From Marinoscillum luteum (GTDB taxonomy: Bacteria > Bacteroidota > Bacteroidia > Cytophagales > Cyclobacteriaceae): a stretch of DNA of 64,000 bases. The stretch's first letter is position 1; every line of letters starts with the position of its first letter. The stretch covers positions 620,001 to 684,000 of the forward strand of contig NZ_JBIPKE010000020.1 in assembly GCF_044005705.1 (NCBI RefSeq), in the 5' to 3' direction. Of the stretch, positions 1-9,701 are shown in pieces. The position numbers and the translations under genes are program-made. The notes under the pieces were generated by a model that saw only the letters and a list, made by a program, of their open reading frames with translations, was not told the origin of the DNA and made no database searches.

Positions 1-2
1 CC

Positions 3-2537
3 CTGCTGGGTGAAGATACTTCCGCTCCCTATGGTTACGACTGGATAGCCGGAGCAGCAGGCAGTTATACACTTCTTGCACGGGCCTATGACAATGAAAA
101 TGCCACAACTGACGCATCCATTAGTGTCACGGTAGAAACCAGCGGAGGTGGCGGTGATTGCAACAACACACCTCAATACGTTGAAAATGGTGGTTATGTC
201 GCAGGAAGTCAGGTACAAAATGATGGAAGCGTCTATCAATGTAAGGAATACCCTTACTCCGGCTGGTGCAATGGCGCTGCCTGGGCCTATGAGCCTGGTA
301 CCGGCTCCTACTGGCAGGATGCGTGGACCTATGTGGATGAGTGTGGTACAGGCGGAAGTAACACCCCACCCACTGCCAGTATTGGCAGTCCTGCCAACAA
401 CGCTTCTTTCACGACCGGAGCTGACATTACCATCTCTGCCAGTGCCACAGATGCGGACGGCAGTATCACCAAAGTAGCGTTTTTCCAAAATGGCAGCCTA
501 CTGGGAGAGGACACAAGCGCTCCCTATAGTTTCACCTGGACCAATGTGGCAGCTGGTAGTTATAGCCTCACCGTGGTGGCCACGGACAATGAAAGTGCCA
601 CCACCACCTCTTCGGCAGTAACCATCACAGTAGCCAACCAGGGAAATAACCCACCTACGGTCAGCATCACCTCGCCGGCCAATGGAGCCAGCTATGATGA
701 AGGAAGCACCATTACCATCAGCGCCAGTGCCTCGGATGACGGCTCGGTGTCCAAGGTAGAGTTCTTCGCTGGTGCCACCAAGCTCGGTGAAGACACCTCC
801 GCACCCTACAGCTATGCCTGGACTTCAGCCGCTGTGGGCAGCTATAGCCTCAGTGCGGTGGTCACAGACAATGAGGGTGCTACTGGCACTTCTACCGCCG
901 TGAATGTTACAGTCAATACGGTGGGTGGTTGTACTTCCGATTTTAAAATTGTGGGCTATATGCCTTCATGGAGTGGCTCAGCCAATGACATCCAATATGA
1001 TAAAGTGAGTCACATCATCTATGCGTTTATCCGACCTACCTCCAGTGGCGGACTTACTGCAGTAGAACAGCCCTCCAAACTGCAATCAATAGTCTCTCAA
1101 GGTCATGCCCAGGGAGTGAAAGTCATGATCGCCGTAGGTGGTTGGTCCGACTTTAACAATGCGGATTTTGAAGGAATGGCTTCTACCCCTACGGGCAGAA
1201 ACAACTTTGCAACCAACCTGCTCAACTTGTGTAATCAGTATGGGCTTGATGGCGTGGATATTGACTGGGAATACCCGCGTGAGGGCAATACGCCTCAGGA
1301 CTATGAAGCCATGATGCAGGTACTGAGCCAGACCATGCACGCCAATGGCAAGTTGCTGACAGCTGCTGTAGCGGCACAGGGATACTATGCAGATGGCATT
1401 TTGAGTGGTGTGTTCCAGTATGTAGATTTTCTGAATCTGATGGCCTATGATGGCGGCAGTGGCTCCACCCATTCGCCTTATAGCTACGCAGTATCTACTC
1501 TCAACTACTGGTTGGGTCGGGGTTTGCCAGCTTCCAAAGCGGTACTGGGGGTTCCCTTTTATGCGAGACCTTCCTGGAAATCCTACGCCACACTGGTAAG
1601 TGAGGGTGCGGACCCGTATGCGGATACTTACAATGGAGATTACTACAATGGGATCACCACCATCCAGCAAAAAACGGCATTGGCCGAAAGTCAGGCCTCC
1701 GGTATCATGATATGGGAACTGTCTCAGGACATTACCAACAATGTATCACTCTCGCTCCTGAATGCCATCTATCAGGCGGCACCAGATAATTGTGACCCAA
1801 ACGGAAGCAACCCAAACGTTAGTTTCACCAATCCGACCAATGGGAGTACTATCCCCACAGGCTCGGCCATTACGCTCACAGCCAATGCCACAGACGATGG
1901 CAGCATCGCCAGTGTGGTGTTTAATGCCGGGGGTCAAAACTTAACAGCCTCTGGATCGGGAAGTGTGTATACAGCCAGCTGGACACCAGCGTCAAGCGGC
2001 TCCTATACGCTCACTGTAACAGCCACGGACAACGAGAGCAATACCAGCTCCCAACAGATTACCGTCACGGCTTCCTCATCCACTTGTAGCGCTCCCGCCT
2101 GGCAGTCGTCTGCCGTGTACAATGCCGATGACCAGGTATCACACAATGGAACACTATACCGTGCCAAATGGTGGACCCAAAATGAAGATCCCGCTACCCA
2201 CTCAGGCCAATGGGATGTTTGGGAAAACCAGGGTGCCTGTGGATCAGGAGCCAGAATGACCGATGTGAAGGTGTCTCAAACGAATCAGCAGATCATTGCC
2301 TACCCCAATCCATTCACTGAGTCATTCACTGTTGATTTGGAAGTGCATGAGTCTGCTCCTACCAGAGTGATTGTGTACAACACGGCGGGTCAGTTGGTTC
2401 ATGAGCAATCTCTGGGTATTCTTGGGAAAGGAACTCATCATCACTCCATCAATGCACTTCAGCTGCCAGAAGGGATCTACTTCTGTCATGTGAGCATTGG
2501 TGATCAACTGATTATTCGTAAGATGATCAAGCAATAA
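3..2537 (+). CDS. GH18 chitinase, modular, T9SS-exported (5' end outside window)
   Basis: Secreted endo-acting chitinase, predicted to cut beta-1,4-GlcNAc chains outside the cell. The frame is open to the window edge, so the first in-frame ATG at 333 is internal and the true start lies upstream. Visible order: end of an Ig-like domain; a Cys-containing chitin-binding-like module (about nt 159-345, with motif YSGWCNG); two Ig-like domains (about 360-920); the GH18 barrel (about 940-1780) with the DxxDxDxE signature DGVDIDWE, whose catalytic Glu codon is at 1269-1271; another Ig-like domain; a CBM5/12-like module (about 2080-2250, motif AKWWTQNEDP); and a T9SS type A sorting domain starting at YPNPF. 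A second chitinase follows 113 nt downstream on the same strand and shares the modules in a different order. Function is well supported; chain-length preference cannot be read. Confidence 0.93.
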   Translation: MLGEDTSAPYGYDWIAGAAGSYTLLARAYDNENATTDASISVTVETSGGGGDCNNTPQYVENGGYVAGSQVQNDGSVYQCKEYPYSGWCNGAAWAYEPGTGSYWQDAWTYVDECGTGGSNTPPTASIGSPANNASFTTGADITISASATDADGSITKVAFFQNGSLLGEDTSAPYSFTWTNVAAGSYSLTVVATDNESATTTSSAVTITVANQGNNPPTVSITSPANGASYDEGSTITISASASDDGSVSKVEFFAGATKLGEDTSAPYSYAWTSAAVGSYSLSAVVTDNEGATGTSTAVNVTVNTVGGCTSDFKIVGYMPSWSGSANDIQYDKVSHIIYAFIRPTSSGGLTAVEQPSKLQSIVSQGHAQGVKVMIAVGGWSDFNNADFEGMASTPTGRNNFATNLLNLCNQYGLDGVDIDWEYPREGNTPQDYEAMMQVLSQTMHANGKLLTAAVAAQGYYADGILSGVFQYVDFLNLMAYDGGSGSTHSPYSYAVSTLNYWLGRGLPASKAVLGVPFYARPSWKSYATLVSEGADPYADTYNGDYYNGITTIQQKTALAESQASGIMIWELSQDITNNVSLSLLNAIYQAAPDNCDPNGSNPNVSFTNPTNGSTIPTGSAITLTANATDDGSIASVVFNAGGQNLTASGSGSVYTASWTPASSGSYTLTVTATDNESNTSSQQITVTASSSTCSAPAWQSSAVYNADDQVSHNGTLYRAKWWTQNEDPATHSGQWDVWENQGACGSGARMTDVKVSQTNQQIIAYPNPFTESFTVDLEVHESAPTRVIVYNTAGQLVHEQSLGILGKGTHHHSINALQLPEGIYFCHVSIGDQLIIRKMIKQ

Positions 2538-2553
2538 CAATTTATTTCTCAAA

Positions 2554-2622
2554 GTGGCTGCAGCGAAGGTCTCATTACCATTTAGTCCAACCAACCTACT
2601 TTCCGCTGTGGCCGCTTTTTTT
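2554..2622 (+). terminator. Possible terminator after first chitinase
   Basis: A 12-bp stem with three G-U pairs forms between 2554-2565 and 2604-2615, with a long loop of about 38 nt, followed by seven T residues (2616-2622). It lies between the two chitinase genes and could give partial termination. The long loop makes it uncertain. Confidence 0.4.
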
Positions 2623-2650
2623 CAATCATTTCCAACCAAACCAAAAACCT

Positions 2651-5305
2651 ATGAACACCTTTTACCAACCTAAACCTATTTTTCTCAGCTGTCTCTGGAA
2701 AGTATCCATCCTGATTGTACTCCTATTCCTCATCCAATCTGCACAGGCTCAGGTCAATTGCACCGGTTTACCAGCCTGGTCTTCTGCCGCAGTTTATACT
2801 CAGGGGGATCAGGTGCAGCATAACAACACCGGCTATGAAGCCAAATGGTGGACTCAAAATGAAGATCCGGCTACACACTCTGGTCAGTGGGACGTCTGGA
2901 TCAATCTGGGCGCCTGTGGGTCAGGCGGAAACACTCCCCCAAGTGCTTCCATCACGAGTCCATCCAACGGTGCCACCTTCACTGCTGGCGCTACGATCAC
3001 CATCAATGCCTCGGCCAGCGATCCGGATGGGACTGTAACCAAAGTCGCTTTTTATCAAAACGGCAACCTGCTCGGGGAAGACACCAGTAGTCCTTATAGC
3101 TACTCCTGGTCTGGTGTGGCAGCAGGTAATTACAACCTCACGGCCGTGGCTACGGACAATGACAATGCTTCAACCACCTCATCGGCTGTAAGCATCACTG
3201 TGCAAAGCGCGGGCAATAATCCCCCTTCAGGCAGCATCACAGCTCCATCCGATGGAGCTACATTCACACAGGGAAGCAACATAGCCATCTCCGCCTCTGC
3301 CTCGGATGCGGATGGCTCGGTTTCCAAAGTTGAATTTTTTCAGAATGGAAATTACCTGAGTGAGGACACCTCCAGTCCGTATAGCTACACATGGAATAAC
3401 GTTTCGCAAGGCAGCTATGCGCTCAGCATCGTCATCACCGACAACCTGGGCGCTACCACCACACCCGGCAGTGTTTCTATCACGGTGCAAAGTTCGACCG
3501 GAGGGGATTGTAATGGCATCCCTCAATACACTGAAGGTGGTGGCTACAATGCGGGTAGTGAGGTTCAAAATGTGGGCAGCGTCTATCAGTGCAAAGAGTG
3601 GCCATACTCTGGCTGGTGCAATGGGGGTGCTCAGGCTTATGCCCCGGGTACGGGAACCAACTGGCAGGATGCCTGGAACCTGATAGGGCAGTGTGGCGGT
3701 GGCACAGGAGGTAATGATTCACCAACGGTAAATATCACCTCTCCGTCGAACGGTAGTACCTTCACCCCTGGAAGTACCATCAACCTTACAGCGTCGGCTT
3801 CAGATCCGGATGGATCTGTTGCTAAAGTAGAGTTTTTTCAAAACGGAAACCTCCTGGTTGAGGATACCAGCAGCCCCTACACCTACTCCTGGGTGAACGT
3901 ATCTGCCGGCAGCTATACACTTACCGCCAAAGTCACAGACAATGAAGGCGCCAGCACCACTTCCACACAGGTATATATCAGCGTAACATCAGGGGGAAAT
4001 CCCAGCGGTGATCTTCCTGACAGAGTTCTGGTGGGCTACTGGCACAACTTTGACAATGGTTCGGGAGTAGTGAAACTCCGAGACATCTCCAACAAATGGG
4101 ATGTGATCAATATCGCCTTTGCTGAACCTACTGTGCAGGGGGGCTCCTCCATGAGCTTCGTCCCTGACAACTCCATTTACTCCACTACTCAGGAGTTTAA
4201 GAATGATGTGGCCCTCCTCCAAAGTCAGGGCAAAAAAGTGCTCATCTCCATCGGTGGTGCCAACGGGACGATCCATCTGGAAAACGCCACACACGCTCAG
4301 AACTTTAGCAGTACAATGACCAGCATCATCAATGAATACGGTTTTGACGGATTGGATATTGACCTGGAGGGAAGTTCGCTTTCGCTGGGAGCCGGAGACA
4401 ATGATTTTCGCTTCCCCACTTCCCCTCGTGTGGTCAATTTCATCAATGGCATGGAGGCCGTACTGGCCAATTTTGGTTCCGACTTTGTTCTCACAGCTGC
4501 GCCCGAAACGGCCTATGTACAAGGTGGCTACAGTACCTATGGAGGAATATACGGGGCCTATTTACCGGTGCTCTATGCGCTGAAAGATCGAATGGCCTTA
4601 ATCCATGTGCAGCATTACAACACGGGCTGTATGCTGGGGCTGGATAACCAATGCTATTCTCAGGGAACGGCAGACTTTCAGGTAGCCATGGGGGAAATGC
4701 TACTTCGAGGATTCTCGGTGGCAGGCAACCCCACATCCTTCCCTGCGTTCCGTGAAGACCAGGTGGCCATAGGCCTCCCTGCTTCACCCTCTGCTGCTGG
4801 AGGTGGATATACCAATCCAAACACCGTAAAAACCGCATTGGATTACCTGATCAAAGGCATTTCGTATGGCGGTAATTATACCCTTATCAATGGAAATGGC
4901 TATTCCGGTTTCAGGGGAATGATGACCTGGTCCATCAACTGGGACATCAATTACGGATATGAGTTTTCGAATAACTACCGAGCCTATCTGGATGCACTGC
5001 CTGCCGCCCGATGGACGCCTGAAAGCCCTACGCAAACGCCTGAGGTATTGGAAGAAGTATTTATCAGTGCTCCCAATCCTTTTTCTGATTGGGCTACAAT
5101 TACTGTCACCCTGAATGAGGCACAGGAAACCAGTTTGGTGATCTACAATCAGGTAGGTCAACAGATCGGAACCTTACATCATGGCACCCTGCAAAAAGGA
5201 ACTCATACATTTGAGTGGGATACTCGCTCTGCCAATCCCGGTCTCTACTTTGCCCGAATGATACAGGGTGAGCAAACACGGATCATCAAGCTGATCAAAA
5301 AATAA
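2651..5305 (+). CDS. GH18 chitinase, modular, T9SS-exported
   Basis: Complete 884-aa secreted chitinase. A signal peptide (about residues 1-34, ending SAQAQ) is followed by a CBM5/12-like module (about 35-92, AKWWTQNEDP), two Ig-like domains (about 95-280), a second Cys-containing chitin-binding-like module (about 285-350, YSGWCNG), a third Ig-like domain (about 355-450), the GH18 barrel (about 455-790) with the catalytic signature DGLDIDLE (acid/base Glu573), and a C-terminal T9SS sorting domain (about 810-884, starting near SAPNPF). The barrel differs in sequence from that of the upstream enzyme (WHNF..., DLEGS), so the two probably belong to different GH18 subgroups and may work together on crystalline chitin. 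ATG at 2651 is chosen because it begins a typical signal peptide. A strong terminator follows. Confidence 0.95.
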   Translation: MNTFYQPKPIFLSCLWKVSILIVLLFLIQSAQAQVNCTGLPAWSSAAVYTQGDQVQHNNTGYEAKWWTQNEDPATHSGQWDVWINLGACGSGGNTPPSASITSPSNGATFTAGATITINASASDPDGTVTKVAFYQNGNLLGEDTSSPYSYSWSGVAAGNYNLTAVATDNDNASTTSSAVSITVQSAGNNPPSGSITAPSDGATFTQGSNIAISASASDADGSVSKVEFFQNGNYLSEDTSSPYSYTWNNVSQGSYALSIVITDNLGATTTPGSVSITVQSSTGGDCNGIPQYTEGGGYNAGSEVQNVGSVYQCKEWPYSGWCNGGAQAYAPGTGTNWQDAWNLIGQCGGGTGGNDSPTVNITSPSNGSTFTPGSTINLTASASDPDGSVAKVEFFQNGNLLVEDTSSPYTYSWVNVSAGSYTLTAKVTDNEGASTTSTQVYISVTSGGNPSGDLPDRVLVGYWHNFDNGSGVVKLRDISNKWDVINIAFAEPTVQGGSSMSFVPDNSIYSTTQEFKNDVALLQSQGKKVLISIGGANGTIHLENATHAQNFSSTMTSIINEYGFDGLDIDLEGSSLSLGAGDNDFRFPTSPRVVNFINGMEAVLANFGSDFVLTAAPETAYVQGGYSTYGGIYGAYLPVLYALKDRMALIHVQHYNTGCMLGLDNQCYSQGTADFQVAMGEMLLRGFSVAGNPTSFPAFREDQVAIGLPASPSAAGGGYTNPNTVKTALDYLIKGISYGGNYTLINGNGYSGFRGMMTWSINWDINYGYEFSNNYRAYLDALPAARWTPESPTQTPEVLEEVFISAPNPFSDWATITVTLNEAQETSLVIYNQVGQQIGTLHHGTLQKGTHTFEWDTRSANPGLYFARMIQGEQTRIIKLIKK

Positions 5306-5310
5306 ATCGG

Positions 5311-5338
5311 GTGGCTGCCCTGAGGCAGCCACTTTTTT
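5311..5338 (+). terminator. Rho-independent terminator of chitinase pair
   Basis: A perfect 9-bp stem, GTGGCTGCC (5311-5319) with GGCAGCCAC (5324-5332), has a 4-nt loop and is followed by six T residues. It begins 5 nt after the stop codon of the second chitinase. Confidence 0.93.
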
Positions 5339-5494
5339 ATAACCTTGAAATTGATGGAAATGAAATGCAGGCCTCTACCTTCAAATCTGCGGCTGGACAG
5401 ATAGGTACACCACCCAAAGATTGAGTTTGCTGATGATAACATTGGAAAAAGGTATCAAAAGCAAATCGGGTAGAGCCTGTATTTTATTATCCCC

Positions 5495-6985
5495 TTACTT
5501 CCAGATAGAAGCCATGGGCGTGAGACTCATCTTCACCTCTGAAGCACTCACAGATACTTTCGTATAGGGAGTGGTCGGAAATATCAAATCGGTCATCACA
5601 ATTGCTCCATAATTAACAAAAACCTCAGCCGAAGATCGATCCATATAGATCTGAATGTCCGATACACTTATTCCGCCCAGTGGGGCTTCATGAATGGCTG
5701 CAAAATCTTCGCTAAATGAAGTGTCGCCGCTCTTGGTGCGGTCGATCACCAATCGATCAGCAGTAAGCTTCACCACCAGTCGTTCACCTTGTTCATTGGA
5801 GAATGTGATATCCAGACTCTGTCCCTTGACATTGGTAAGCTCCACCAGATAGGATTCAGTAGATAAATCCATTGTGGACTCATGTGAAACAACGGCCTCT
5901 CCCATCAGTGTCTCCAGCTCCGGCACAGGCTTCGACTGGAGCAGATATCCGGTTTCCGATTTATGCAACGACAACTCCCTGGGGATGGTCATAGCACTTC
6001 GCCACTCATAAGTGGGCACCACATTGGCATATTGCCAGTTGCTCATCCAGCCCAAAAACAAGCGCCTTCCATCTATTTCAGGAATGTCGGCCCAGGTAAC
6101 ACCGGCATAATTATCCGCACCATAGTCGATCCATCGGGTGACGGAGTCCACCGGAGTGAAAACCGTCCCGTCAAAATCTCCCACAAAATATTGAGTAGCA
6201 GAGCCGCCTTGAGGGCCTCCCGGATTGATACTCAACAGAATTACCCATTTCTCATCACCATACTGATCTGTGAGTGAAAATAAATCCGGGCATTCCCATA
6301 CGCCACCATGCCCACCTATGGTATGTCCAAACTCACTTTGAAACTCCCATCGGATGAGGTCTGGCGAAGTATAAATATTCACATGATCCAAAACGGCTAA
6401 AATCATTATCCACCTCTCATTCGCTTCGTCCCAGCTCACCTTCGGGTCGCGAAAATCGATGATTCCTGGATTGGCCAACACGGGGTTGCCTTCATATTTT
6501 GTCCAGCTACGACCTTTATCCAGGCTAAAGGCGATGCCCTGCGTTTGAAAATCATTTCTTCCAGCCTCTGCGCCCACCGGATCATGATAGGTATAGATGG
6601 CCACCATTGGCGGATTGTCAGCGGTGCCCAAGCCACTGGTATTTTTCCAATCAATCACCGCACTACCGCTGAAAATATAGCCCAAAGTGTCCGGGTACAA
6701 CGCAATGGGCAGATGCTCCCAATTGACCATATCCTCTGATACCGCATGCCCCCAGTGCATAGGGCCCCAAACGTTACTGTCAGGGTAATGCTGATAAAAG
6801 AGGTGATATTCTCCTTCATAAAAAACCATCCCATTGGGGTCGTTCATCCACTGAGTGGGGGGTGTAAAATGGTACTGCGGACGAAGTTTTTCATCATATT
6901 TCATGAGCGAAGGAGTTGCTGATTCATTGCGTTTCTGACAGGCTGTTGCCAAAAAAAGAATCATCAGGAGGTAGGTAACTTTCAT
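5495..6985 (-). CDS. GH32 fructan hydrolase lipoprotein (levanase/inulinase/invertase type)
   Basis: Glycoside hydrolase family 32, predicted to cleave beta-fructosides (levan, inulin or sucrose). From the ATG at 6985 the product is 496 aa with a lipobox ending ATAC (Cys16), so it is a lipid-anchored periplasmic or surface protein. A longer frame to 7045 exists, but the lipoprotein signal fixes the start. The family's active-site blocks are present: WMNDPNG with nucleophile Asp49, FRDPKV with transition-state Asp180, and WECPDLF with acid/base Glu231. A beta-sandwich follows the five-bladed propeller. It stands alone, with no SusCD, fructokinase or transporter next to it, so its substrate cannot be narrowed further. 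It converges on the chitinase terminator. Confidence 0.93.
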   Translation of the reverse strand: MKVTYLLMILFLATACQKRNESATPSLMKYDEKLRPQYHFTPPTQWMNDPNGMVFYEGEYHLFYQHYPDSNVWGPMHWGHAVSEDMVNWEHLPIALYPDTLGYIFSGSAVIDWKNTSGLGTADNPPMVAIYTYHDPVGAEAGRNDFQTQGIAFSLDKGRSWTKYEGNPVLANPGIIDFRDPKVSWDEANERWIMILAVLDHVNIYTSPDLIRWEFQSEFGHTIGGHGGVWECPDLFSLTDQYGDEKWVILLSINPGGPQGGSATQYFVGDFDGTVFTPVDSVTRWIDYGADNYAGVTWADIPEIDGRRLFLGWMSNWQYANVVPTYEWRSAMTIPRELSLHKSETGYLLQSKPVPELETLMGEAVVSHESTMDLSTESYLVELTNVKGQSLDITFSNEQGERLVVKLTADRLVIDRTKSGDTSFSEDFAAIHEAPLGGISVSDIQIYMDRSSAEVFVNYGAIVMTDLIFPTTPYTKVSVSASEVKMSLTPMASIWK

Positions 6986-7137
6986 TGGAATAGGGTGTAA
7001 TAAGATTCGATCTTCAATATATACAAATGGAAGCGACTTGACCAATAATCACTTTTGAACATGAAATCAGACTGTACGCGCCTATGTCTGTGGCTGGTGT
7101 TTGATATCCACCCAGTTTTATCAGCTCCCTAAGGGAA

Positions 7138-7821
7138 TCAAATCCCGCAGGCTGTCATCACCTGCATGATTTGCGCCTTGATCAATTGGTTCACATCCGG
7201 CGCCACAGCAAGAACCCCCCGGGAGATCAATACAATCCCGGCGAGCAGCCCCACCGGAGTGATCAGATTGTTCAACCGATGGGACAACCCAGGCACATAG
7301 TGGGAGACGAAGCGAAAAGCCGCCAGTATGGGGAGCGTGCCTAATCCGAATAAAATCATATAGAAAAAAGCTTCCGTCAATCCCCCAGAAAGGAGTGCTC
7401 CGGCAGCAGCCAGATAGACCAAACCACAAGGCAGGGCGCCATTGAGAAGTCCGGCAGCAAACCAGCGCATGCGTGTGCTGAAATACTTGGTCAGCACATT
7501 TTTCAAAGACTGAAAAAACCATGAGCGGTGATAGGCCCCTTCTATCCTGGTTCTGATTCTGGGAAAGAGGTAAACTATAAGAATGGTGGCACCAAGGAGG
7601 ATGGACAGATACTGCTGCACCTCGAAAAACCTCACAGAAAGGCCTAACAATCCGAATATGGCTCCAATAAAACCATAGAAAAGAAGTCTGCCCGAGTGAT
7701 ATAAACCAAAGGAAATAAACGTGTTCTTCCCATTCGTACCGGTAAAGGTGAGCATCAGTGGCCCACACATGGCCACACAGTGAACGCTCCCAAATAGCCC
7801 GATCACAAACGCCACGATCAT
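7138..7821 (-). CDS. TauE/SafE-like membrane protein of cbb3 locus
   Basis: Polytopic membrane protein of 227 aa from the ATG at 7821. That ATG overlaps the ccoH stop as ATGA, which decides the start over the longer frame to 7872. About six hydrophobic segments are visible. The N-terminus carries HCVAMCGP, a Cys-x3-Cys motif in the first membrane helix that is typical of the 'sulfite exporter TauE/SafE' or UreH-type proteins found at the end of cbb3 oxidase loci in Bacteroidota. By position it probably assists oxidase maturation or copper and thiol handling rather than sulfite export; this is inference. It is the last gene of the ccoS-to-ccoH run. Confidence 0.82.
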   Translation of the reverse strand: MIVAFVIGLFGSVHCVAMCGPLMLTFTGTNGKNTFISFGLYHSGRLLFYGFIGAIFGLLGLSVRFFEVQQYLSILLGATILIVYLFPRIRTRIEGAYHRSWFFQSLKNVLTKYFSTRMRWFAAGLLNGALPCGLVYLAAAGALLSGGLTEAFFYMILFGLGTLPILAAFRFVSHYVPGLSHRLNNLITPVGLLAGIVLISRGVLAVAPDVNQLIKAQIMQVMTACGI

Positions 7822-8255
7822 CTGATGAATATTCCTTCTTCCTGAAAATAGTCTACCCCGCCACTGGTCCATGTGAGCTTCACCTTGTACCGCCCCTTGG
7901 TTAATTCCTCTCCAAAGATGGTCTGCTGTCTGTTCTCATCGAGTGAGATACTGAAGCTCCGATCAAAAATAGATCTGGATGGATGATAAAAGTGAATCTC
8001 TCCCTTCGCTCCTGAAAACTCCTGAGGAAAGCTAAAAACCACACTCCTACCCTCCTGAGTAATCGAAACCTTTGCTCCACTTTGAGCAAGATTAATATGT
8101 TCCTGGATCCGCTCCTGATAGACCAGCTCATCCTGATAATAGGTATCAGATACCAGATCAAAATCCTGCTGAAATGCCGCTACCACAATGGAGCTGATAA
8201 ATCCACAAAACAGCACGAATGCCAACACTATACTTTTTCCCCAATTCCATTTCAT
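7818..8255 (-). CDS. ccoH: FixH/CcoH cbb3 oxidase assembly protein
   Basis: 145-aa membrane-anchored assembly factor for cbb3 oxidase. One N-terminal transmembrane helix (about residues 8-28) precedes an extracytoplasmic beta-rich domain, as in the FixH/CcoH family, with a DFDLVSDTYYQDE stretch after the helix that is common in Bacteroidota members. It lies 20 nt downstream of ccoG and overlaps the following membrane gene by 4 nt (ATGA), so the genes are almost certainly cotranscribed and translationally coupled. Confidence 0.9.
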   Translation of the reverse strand: MKWNWGKSIVLAFVLFCGFISSIVVAAFQQDFDLVSDTYYQDELVYQERIQEHINLAQSGAKVSITQEGRSVVFSFPQEFSGAKGEIHFYHPSRSIFDRSFSISLDENRQQTIFGEELTKGRYKVKLTWTSGGVDYFQEEGIFIR

Positions 8256-8275
8256 AACTTTTTCATTTAATTAGT

Positions 8276-9700
8276 TCAGGAAGGTCCCAAAAATCTTGTC
8301 GTGACCGTTTCTAATAATTTTCCGTCTGAAAACACACCCACTTCAACTGAAGTGCTTAGTCCATCCAACTCTTCGGGATTTATAATGATAAAAAATGCGC
8401 CCGCTTCCATGCCCTGCTTCCTGAGCACAATATCCTCGCCCACCATTTCTATGCTTCCTGCAGGCTCCATTAGTTCCAATTTCACCGGATAAATGTTATT
8501 CGATTTGTTGAGCATTTTTAGCTGATACAAGTTAGAAATGGCACCATCTGGTCGTTCCTGATACATCATGCCCGGTGTGCGCAGGATGGTGGTCTCAAGG
8601 TCCGAACGGATCATCAACAAGGTCACCAACACTCCCATCAGTGCCAGCAATACCAGGGAGTACGCCCGCATTCTTCCCGTAAACACGAAGGGGGTCTTTG
8701 TCTCAATATGATCCTCCGAATCATACCTCACCAACCCTTTAGGCTTACCGATAGCATCCATAATGGAGTCACAGGCATCCATACACGCCGTGCAGTTCAC
8801 ACACTCCAGCTGAGTCCCGTTTCTGATATCTATGCCCGTGGGGCACACATACACACATTGCTTACAGTCAATGCAGTCTCCCTTATCCAGTGCCTCCCTG
8901 TCTTCTCCCTTTCGGTATTTACCCCTGGTTTCGCCACGCTGATAGTCATAGGCCACCACTATACTCTTGCGGTCCAATAACACGCCCTGCAGCCTGCCAT
9001 ATGGGCATATGGTGGTGCACACCTGCTCCCGCAAGCGACTGAAAACCCCATAAAACATTCCCGTAAGTGCCACCATCACCACAAAAGCCACTGGCTCTTC
9101 TGCAGGCCCGCTTTGGATCAGCTGCCAGGTCTGATCCACCCCAATGATATAGGCCATGAAGGTGTGCATGATCACTGTACTGATGGCCAGAAAAACGAAG
9201 TGCTTACTCCCTTTTTTCCAAATCTTTTCAGCATCCCAAGCCTGGCGATCCAGCTTCTTTTGCTTCATATAATCGCCTTCTATCCAATACTCCACCCGAC
9301 GAAAGGCCCATTCCATAAAAATGGTCTGCGGACACAGCCAACCACAAAAAATCCGACCGAAAACGATGGTAAACAGGATGATAAAAACCACAGTGGTGAT
9401 CATTCCGATCACGGCCAGATGAAAATCCTGAGGCCAAAAAACCTGACCGAAAATAACGAACTTCCGCTCCAGGATATTCATCAAAAGGAGTGGCTCTCCA
9501 TCTATACTGATAAAGGGACCAGCCAAAAGAAATACCAGCAGCAGTATACTGACCAGCATACGGTAATTGGTGAATTTCCCTTTGGGCTTTTTGGGATAGA
9601 CCCACACCCGTTTACCAGCCTCATCCACGGTAGAAATGTGGTCTCGATAAGAGGCCTCTTCTTCTTGTTCTTTATATAAATCTGTGATATCGGGTGTCAT
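8276..9700 (-). CDS. ccoG: CcoG/FixG/RdxA ferredoxin-like cbb3 accessory protein
   Basis: 474-aa polytopic membrane iron-sulfur protein. In the family CcoG reduces copper for delivery to the cbb3 oxidase. Transmembrane segments lie at about residues 45-65, 90-115, 160-180, 195-215 and 340-360. Cysteine motifs include CGWLCP, CTTICPYGRLQG and two 4Fe-4S blocks, CIDCKQCVYVCPTGID and CVNCTACMDACDS. The C-terminal Ig-like domain (about 375-474) is extracytoplasmic. The start is one base after the ccoP stop codon, consistent with tight coupling in the cco operon. Confidence 0.95.
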   Translation of the reverse strand: MTPDITDLYKEQEEEASYRDHISTVDEAGKRVWVYPKKPKGKFTNYRMLVSILLLVFLLAGPFISIDGEPLLLMNILERKFVIFGQVFWPQDFHLAVIGMITTVVFIILFTIVFGRIFCGWLCPQTIFMEWAFRRVEYWIEGDYMKQKKLDRQAWDAEKIWKKGSKHFVFLAISTVIMHTFMAYIIGVDQTWQLIQSGPAEEPVAFVVMVALTGMFYGVFSRLREQVCTTICPYGRLQGVLLDRKSIVVAYDYQRGETRGKYRKGEDREALDKGDCIDCKQCVYVCPTGIDIRNGTQLECVNCTACMDACDSIMDAIGKPKGLVRYDSEDHIETKTPFVFTGRMRAYSLVLLALMGVLVTLLMIRSDLETTILRTPGMMYQERPDGAISNLYQLKMLNKSNNIYPVKLELMEPAGSIEMVGEDIVLRKQGMEAGAFFIIINPEELDGLSTSVEVGVFSDGKLLETVTTRFLGPS

Positions 9701-9701
9701 A

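Noticed and set aside
333..335. ATG at 333 as the start of the first chitinase
   Set aside because: The same frame is open to the window edge and encodes an Ig-like end and a chitin-binding module upstream, so 333 is internal.
1..5305. Repeated segments in the chitinases and amylase as a CRISPR array or mobile repeats
   Set aside because: The repeats are protein modules (Ig-like, CBM) in frame, diverged at the DNA level and without regular spacers.
7046..7137. Possible regulatory hairpin downstream of the TauE/SafE-like gene
   Set aside because: Only short, imperfect complementarity; nothing that stands out from random sequence.
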